Of a DNA stretch of 64,000 nucleotides, positions 58,207-64,000 are shown piece after piece. How positions within the stretch are numbered: position 1 is the stretch's first letter; each line of letters starts with the position of its first letter. The notes beneath the pieces are model-generated. The model was given only the letters and a program-made list of their open reading frames with translations. It was not told the DNA's origin and did no database searches. Made by a program: the position numbers and the translations under genes. Origin of the DNA: Platerodrilus igneus (taxonomy: Eukaryota; Arthropoda; Insecta; Coleoptera; Lycidae); the NCBI GenBank assembly GCA_036346225.1, contig JARFIW010001469.1, positions 5,674,001 through 5,738,000 of the forward strand. The letters are read 5' to 3'.

Positions 58207-61200
58207 TTAAAAAAAGTTAATGCGTGCAAAATTGGGGTAAAAAATGGAGCAGTTTCTACTGGACCTCGATGGTGCATGTAGGTTAATAAGAGATAGGCTA
58301 ACAGGGTCATCAATTAAATAATTTAAAAGTTTGTAAAAGTGAATAATATCCAATAATACCCTCCGTTGATGTAAGGGAGGAACATTAAATTCAGTGATTA
58401 GGTCTAAATAAGGATAACCATTCAGTGGGTGCAAATGATGTTTTTTATGGTATAAGAATTTTAGGAATTTACGTTGAATTTTCTCGATTTTAGTGCTGCT
58501 ATTGTTATAAAAAGGTGCCCAGATCTGAGAAGCATATTCAAGAGTGCTGCGAATTAAAGAGAAGTATAGGGTTTTGAGACAATCCAGATCAGTAAATAGT
58601 GATGTACTACGCATTAGGAAACCTAGAGTCCGCAGAGAGCGTTTGACAATGTTATTTATATGACAATTAAAGAAGAGAGTTTCATCAAATGTAATACCCA
58701 AGTCATTAATAGTAGATACACAAGAGACTGAACTGGTGCCTAGGTAATCATCAAAGAGTATTGGGGTAGCATTATTACTATAGGACAAAACAACTCATTT
58801 ATCAAAATTAAGACATAATTTATTTGAATCACACCATCGGAGTAATTGGGTAATATCTGTTTGTAGTGATTCACAATCGGCAGCAGAGTTAATTTTAGTA
58901 AAGATTTTTAAATCATCAGTAAAAAGAAGTTTATTATTAGAAAATATTTGAGTGATGTCATTTATATATAGTAGAAATAAAAGAGGTCCAAGTACAGATC
59001 CCTTTGGTACTCCACTGGCTAGGGGAAGATGTTTGGACTGTATGCCATTAAACTCAACGAATAATGAGCGGTTTGTCAAATAAGACTTAAAAAATGTTAG
59101 CAAGTTATCAGAGAAATTAACTGATGTAGTTTGTGCAATAAGATGTTGTGATTAAGGACATCAAAAGCTTTAGTGAAGTCAAGATAGATAATATCACACT
59201 GGGATTGAGCATTCAAACATTCCGATATGAACTGTGTAACAAAACAAAGGTTAGTTACTGTAGATCGCCGCTTTATAAAACCATGTTGGTATGTATTCGG
59301 ACAAAAGTTGCGAAACTTGAGGTGGATTGGTGGGATTAAGGAGATGATATGAGGTGATATAAATATGCTATTATAGGGAAGGACCAATTGCTTTTTGTAG
59401 CAATAACAATAGCGGTGGAGCGGTTATGTAATAACTAAACAACTACACCAAACTACTTAATAAAGGGTATAAATACCTTTTATCCTGTGCCGCTGTGGGC
59501 AATAGACGTTCACACACAAAAGCTTTCGTACGGACCACCGAAAACACGCACGATGGGGTGTCGATGTCGCTTTCAAAAGCTCTCACACAACCGGCTTCTG
59601 CAAGGGTTCGGATGCGACTGTATTCTTCAACGCACTTTCGCTGCCGGTATAAAATGTTTCACTCAAACTGTAGGGTGAACGCACTGATGGTATTTATTGT
59701 CACAAATACCGAATTGTTCGATGATGACGTAACATGAGGAAATAGTAATTCAAAAATAATTATCTCAAAGACTTTGCAGACATTATAAATAATAGAAATT
59801 GGACGAGTTTTGAATAATGGATTTATCGCCATTTTTGAAAATTGGTTGCACACGAGATGATTTCCAGATATCAGGAAAAATGGATTTAGTTAAGCACAAA
59901 TAAAAATATGAGTTAATGCAGGACTAATTACACGACAGGTATCTTTGAGGACTACTGCAAGTATGCCATCGGGCCCATAACAAAATGATGGTAATTTTTT
60001 GATGGCTTGTATTACAGCCGATTTAGTAATTGTAGGAATGTCTACAGAGTAGTTGACATTTTGAAAGACTGTAATGTCATGAGGAGTGTACGATGAAGAG
60101 GTGCAACATGTAGCGAAGAACGATGCAAAAGTCATAGCAATACTTTTTGAATCACATTTTTCACATCCATTATATTTAAATGCATTATGGTAAGATGAGT
60201 TTTGTTTGTTTTTTAAAAAAACTCAGAATTGCTTGGGATCCGTTTTTAGAGCAGCTTGGGTACTATTAATATATTCTTTGTAAGCTTTTTTGATCGAGAA
60301 CTTCAGGTTAGCACGAAGCTTCTTGAATTTGTGGTCGAGAATTTGAGAATAAAGGCTATACTTATGATTACGAGCCAGAGAATAGTATAAACTTTGCTTT
60401 TTAAGCAATTTCTTTGGTGTAATATATTGGATAAGATCATTTGTAACCTTTTGTCTTAGGGACGGTAGTCGAAAAAATACAAGGTAAATTATTTACAAAC
60501 AAGTCTGTAGCTAATTGGGGATCATTACTAGAGAGGATTTCCGAATAAGATCATACATAAGACGAAAGTTAGCTTTTTTAAAATTAAATTTGGAAGAGCG
60601 TCGTTTATTGAGTAAATGACAAGTAGAGTGAGTGGTACATAAAGATAACGATAAGCTAAAAGCTGGATGGTGAGGGTCTTCAGGGACTAAGGGCGTATTA
60701 GACCTGACAGTGTTAGCAGATAGGTTGGTTGAGAGAAGGCACACAAATGAAAGTTCAAGCACGACGCCTCTATGTTTAGGAATAGAATTTATTTGATCAA
60801 AGTTATGAAAAGATTGAAAGTCATGTAGTAATTTTGTATTTTTGATGCAGTCGAATTACCACTATTGAAGTAATCGGGCACGTTGAAATCACCTATAAGA
60901 ATAATATTGTGGGGTATTTTACTAATAAGGGCATCAAGGAATTCAAGCACAGTACTGAGGAAGGAAGAAATAAATGGCGGTAGGTAGAGACAAATAATTA
61001 CATAACAGCGATTGAATAGGGTGATTTTAACAGCTAAGATATCTACAGCCAGATGTCCAAAAAAAGCAGTTCCAAGATCAAAGACTGAGAATGTAAGTTT
61101 ACTATTGCAAGAGATTAGTACACCGCCACCTCTGATGTGGTTACAACTATGAAAATCACGGTCATTTCTATGGGAACTGAAGCGTTCATTGAAAATCTCA

Positions 61201-61420
61201 GCAGAGCATATATTCTAGTTAAGTCACGTTTCAGTCTGAATTAAAATATCGCCATCGAGTAGATTGGCAGTAAGGTAAAGAGTATCCAACTTAGTACCAA
61301 GACCACGAACATTTTGATAGTATATGTTACAAACATGTTTGCTATTTATTTTACTGGGAACGAAAGGAACGTGGGTCCTGAATTACACCTGTCGAAGTAT
61401 TTTTGTGAACCGAGTCAGTA
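58207..61420 (-). pseudogene. LINE ORF2: endonuclease and reverse transcriptase
   Basis: The endonuclease is read across broken frames at about 61420-60840: CNHIRGGGVLIS, YVIICLYLPPF and the catalytic GDFNVPDYF. A linker (60762-60223) follows, with FNFKKANFRLMYDLI and SIKKAYKEYI. The RT begins near 60090 (CYGPDGILAVVLK) and continues with ISIIYNVCKVFEIIIF, QHGFIKRRSTVTNL, YLDFTKAFDVLNHN and SGVPKGSVLGPLLFLLYIND. In the active site the YADD-type box reads FTDD. DLGITFDETLFFNCH and FLKFLYHKKH follow to 58207. An unrelated stretch of about 350 bp at 59365-59725 splits the RT. Several stops and shifts make it inactive. Confidence 0.8.
59365..59725. mobile_element. Short insertion within the LINE RT
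   Basis: Separates the RT blocks VTSS (59735) and HIISLIPPIHLKF (about 59345). Read on the minus strand it begins near TGTGACAATAAATACC and contains a TATA-like GGTATTTATACCC and a GC-richer middle unlike the LINE. It could be a short solo LTR or a MITE. No target duplication was established. Confidence 0.4.
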
Positions 61421-61479
61421 TTTTTTGTTGGTGCGGGCATAATAGGCGAAGTCTTGATAATCTTAGATGTTAATAATGG

Positions 61480-62700
61480 GAGTATCGGTTTAGTTTGAAT
61501 ACTGTATTTGTACTTAGCAAAAAGAATTGAGCAGACCAGAGAACTAACCTTATGGAAAAGTAGTGATTTACCTGAATATTGATGTGGAAATTGTGTTTGG
61601 AATAGTTAAGGTTGGTCAAGATATCCAAGAAATCAATAAAGGATGCACAAGACTTGAAGATGGAGTATATCGATAGATTATTTTTGAAGATAATGTTATT
61701 GAAATCAAAGTTATTATGCCAATAGGAAAAAAAAATAAAAATAACATTTGTATGGGCCAAGCGGTTGCATAAGATACTAAGAAATTTCCTGTTTAAGATG
61801 TTACTTACTTCTTAGGGCATCATTAGAGCCAGCAAAAATTACAATAACGTCCTTAACTGAGAAACCTGTACATAATTGGTCAATGTCAGCGACAACTTGT
61901 TCAAATGATGCATTAGGTTTAAAAAAGCAGAAATATCAAAATGCATCTTATTAAGCAGATTGTGAAGTAACTGACCACAATTACAACCTTGACTGTCACT
62001 TAAAAACAAAATTTGTGGTTTAGAAAATATGGAAGTAGGTAATTGTGGAGTAATGTCCAAAGCCAATGTAGAATTTATGACAGTAGAACTTTTAGTATGA
62101 ATGGGCGAATAACCAAACATTATTGAGAACCACTCATCAGAAAAAGATTTATTATAATCACTATTTAAGTTAGGAGAGAGAGAGTTTGTAACTAAGTTAG
62201 TTTGTATATCTGATCCAGCGAATGTACTGGTACCAGTGACAGCGATTTGGGTTTCTGTTGACGTGATTGAAGAAAGAGATAAATTACAACTAAAATTAAC
62301 AACTAAAGATTGAAGCATTATAATCTTGCATTTGGCATCCTGTAATTGTTGTTTGAGGCAGGTTTCTTTTGCCACAGCATCCTGAATGTGTTCTTGATTT
62401 AATTTTCCTAACAGCATATCAGTTGATTTTTATCCTCTGTAAGTCGGTGAAATGAGGAAGGAACATCATTAGTAGTATAGAAATAGCAGCAAAGCTTGTT
62501 GACGATGTGTTGCGGTTTTTGCAGAGTAGAAGGTTATCATTTAATAACTTTTTATTCTCGACTCTATCCAAGCAGCTCTTATGGTAAACATTATGGCAGT
62601 GAATGTAGACAAAGTTATTAAAAATCTTCTTAGAACAACATATAAAACCCGAAGAAATGGTAGGATCAATGCATAAGTAATTTTCAGTCATGTTAAAACT
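61480..62700 (-). pseudogene. LINE ORF1: PHD-type finger plus SGNH hydrolase-like domain
   Basis: The start is probably the ATG near 62690 (MTENYLCIDP). A zinc finger follows (ICCSK, VYIHCHNVYHKSC), then a coiled-coil-like stretch (EHIQDAVAKETCLKQQLQDA). The C-terminal half has ILFLSDSQG (block I of SGNH/GDSL esterases), FAGSNDAL (the G-x-N-D block, at about 61835-61815, in another frame) and SKHNFHIN (a D/S-x2-H block, near 61580). ORF1 proteins of CR1-type elements can carry such an esterase domain. Frame breaks near 62418, 61925 and 61760 inactivate this copy. Confidence 0.7.
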
Positions 62701-63089
62701 CAAATCAGATTTTATGAAATATGCAGAACTTGTAATTAAATGATTTAAAGTTAATTGCAAATAAATTAACAAGCAGTGCAAGAAGCCATGTGTTGTTTAT
62801 TTTGATAATGATAAATAATAAAATGTAAATATAACCTTCAGTCAATTGATAAAGAAACAAGAAAAAAAACCAGATGTGCAAATCTTTGTAATAAAATGAA
62901 CTGCTGAACTTATGGAAACAATAATGTATGTGGTGTAAGCTTTGAACTGGTCTGCCAACAGTACACCAGGAAGAGTAGAAACTTCACTACAGTTTAGTAT
63001 ACTTTTCACTAATTAAAAACTCTAAATACACAATTAAAATCACAAAATGATAGAGCACATTAATAAACATGTTATGTTGTTTGACATAG

Positions 63090-63475
63090 TAGGGAAGCCA
63101 GAGTTAAACCATGCTCATATGATGTCACCATAGTGGACCATCATCAAATCAAAGATTACAGCATCAAAGCACTTCGCAGATACTCAACCATAAGGGCAGG
63201 AAAAGTTGCACGTGACCCAGTAGTAACTGACATTAAAGCTCTTCAATATTCACCAGAAGGACGTATTTTTTTATAAACTTAATTTCAATGTTGAAAGGAG
63301 TGAATTACCACATCGACCAAGAAAGTTAGTTCCCCGTGGAGCAGCATGGCCTCAACTTTTTAAGTAATGAAGAAAAATAACATTGCAAAAATGGAAGCAT
63401 CTACAGGAATTAAAAAAAGTAATTCCCAGTGACTGCCATCATTTTTACGATGCTCTGCCTCATGATACCTGCTAA
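63090..63475 (+). pseudogene. Transposase-like gene remnant, 3' part
   Basis: Continues the gene cut by the LINE: REARVKPCSYDVTIVDH, TIRAGKVARDPVVTDIKALQ, YSPEGRIF, ELPHRPRKLVPRGAAWPQLF and LQELKKVIPSDCHHFYDALPH. The last is the usual C-terminal signature of this family, so the end of the protein is present. A small frameshift lies near 63270 and a stop near 63367. Confidence 0.65.
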
Positions 63476-63904
63476 TAATCTTTCCTTAGTAAATAATACT
63501 GTTTTGTCGTAACATTTTGTTGTACGGGTTGCTGATTCATATTATACTAATAATATCATATAAAATCAATGTAATGATCGAATCAATACGTTTAATATTC
63601 TTTGTTTCTAAGAGTTTAGTTGTTTAATAATATTATTTTTAAGCTAATCAAATATATTGTAACCTACACTTGTTAAATTCTAATTAGAGCAAATAAAAGA
63701 AATAAAACGTATCCCACGACAATTTACCAAATTTAAACAAAATACATAAAATTAAGATAATTCCTAAAAACTAAGCTGATGTTGGTGCCAAAGGACTTCC
63801 AACAATAGATTTTAAACTACTGTATAAAAATTGGGAGGTTTTATGCGTTTCCTGAAAAATTTAACATTAGTGTAATACAGGGTATTAGGACTACACCGAC
63901 GATA
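63476..63904. other. No recognisable feature
   Basis: AT-rich sequence after the end of the transposase-like gene. No inverted repeat matching the region upstream of 55765 was found by eye. Confidence 0.4.
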
Positions 63905-64000
63905 TATTCTTGCCATCTATCCACGTTCCCTACATTTTCTATAATGATGTCTCCTCCCAAGCCCCATATAGTTTTACTATTTGGTTTTATATTCATAAAA
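63905..64000 (-). mobile_element. RTE-like LINE, start of another fragment
   Basis: The last 96 bp align with 36294-36398 of the RTE-like LINE; shared words include cttgccatct, acattttctataatgatgt and ttggttttatat. The element continues beyond the window. Confidence 0.65.

Larger units (their letters stand above)
57890..63080 (-). mobile_element. Nearly full-length CR1-like LINE inserted in the transposase-like gene
   Basis: About 5.2 kb: 5' region (about 63075-62690), ORF1 (PHD-type finger plus SGNH-hydrolase-like domain), ORF2 (endonuclease, RT) and an (AAAT)n tail at about 57900-57925. The flanking gene resumes at about 63090 with REARVKPCSYDVTIVDH, so the LINE is the younger element. The exact ends and target duplication could not be fixed. 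Confidence 0.85.

Overview
The window is AT-rich eukaryotic DNA, almost certainly from an insect. It holds an env-bearing Ty3/gypsy (errantivirus-type) provirus, a Commissureless-like LPSY protein, Jockey/CR1-like and RTE-like LINEs, a BEL/Pao element, mariner-like and pogo-like DNA transposons, and one large C2H2 zinc-finger gene. The order of insect cannot be fixed from the sequence. The only long host-type reading frame is the zinc-finger gene at 26002-27381 (minus). Most of the rest is transposable-element archaeology with repeated nesting, and many insertions can be dated relative to each other by intact target-site duplications (TSDs).

Layout. 1-7824: decayed errantivirus-like provirus on the plus strand (integrase, env, start of 3' LTR). 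Its env is split by a CR1/Jockey-type LINE (about 2225-6745), whose ORF1 is itself split by a tRNA-derived SINE (2897-3193). 7825-17258: gypsy-type retrotransposon on the minus strand, with gag, a canonical -1 slippery heptamer, a pol broken by one stop, a PBS and a very long 5' LTR. That LTR carries a Commissureless-like coding segment and has been invaded by a 1.8 kb element bounded by (TA)n. 17424-17724: second SINE. 19463-25982: one errantivirus solo LTR (TSD TGCG) blown open by a second (TA)n-bounded element, an inverted solo LTR of its own family (TSD CGCG), a hairpin and a tRNA-like sequence. 26002-27640: C2H2 gene with decayed upstream fingers. 28398-36790: Jockey remnant, then an RTE-like LINE fragmented by three insertions: a 1.47 kb solo LTR (TSD ACTA), a mariner-like element with about 0.4 kb terminal inverted repeats that contains SINE copy 3, and a 1.76 kb solo LTR (TSD TAGG) of the same family as the gypsy 5' LTR. 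39766-42725: pogo-like transposon with TA TSD. 44310-45760: LINE fragment. 46380-50975: decayed BEL/Pao element. 54050-55057: RTE-like LINE. 55765-63475: spliced transposase-like gene remnant split by a nearly full-length CR1-like LINE (about 57900-63075). 63905-64000: start of another RTE-like fragment.

The most interesting signal is the long-LTR family. Its two copies (minus 13539-17258; plus 34459-36218) share a conserved promoter end and a conserved 594-597 bp 3' end that begins with a splice-donor-like TGTAAGT. The middle is unrelated between them: one carries a Commissureless-like exon in sense orientation, the other an unknown 127-residue ORF. This looks like an LTR with exchangeable cargo ORFs. 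The second strong signal is the SINE family: three copies with perfect 14-15 bp TSDs, a conserved core, a compensatory change in one stem and a UUCG-capped terminal hairpin.
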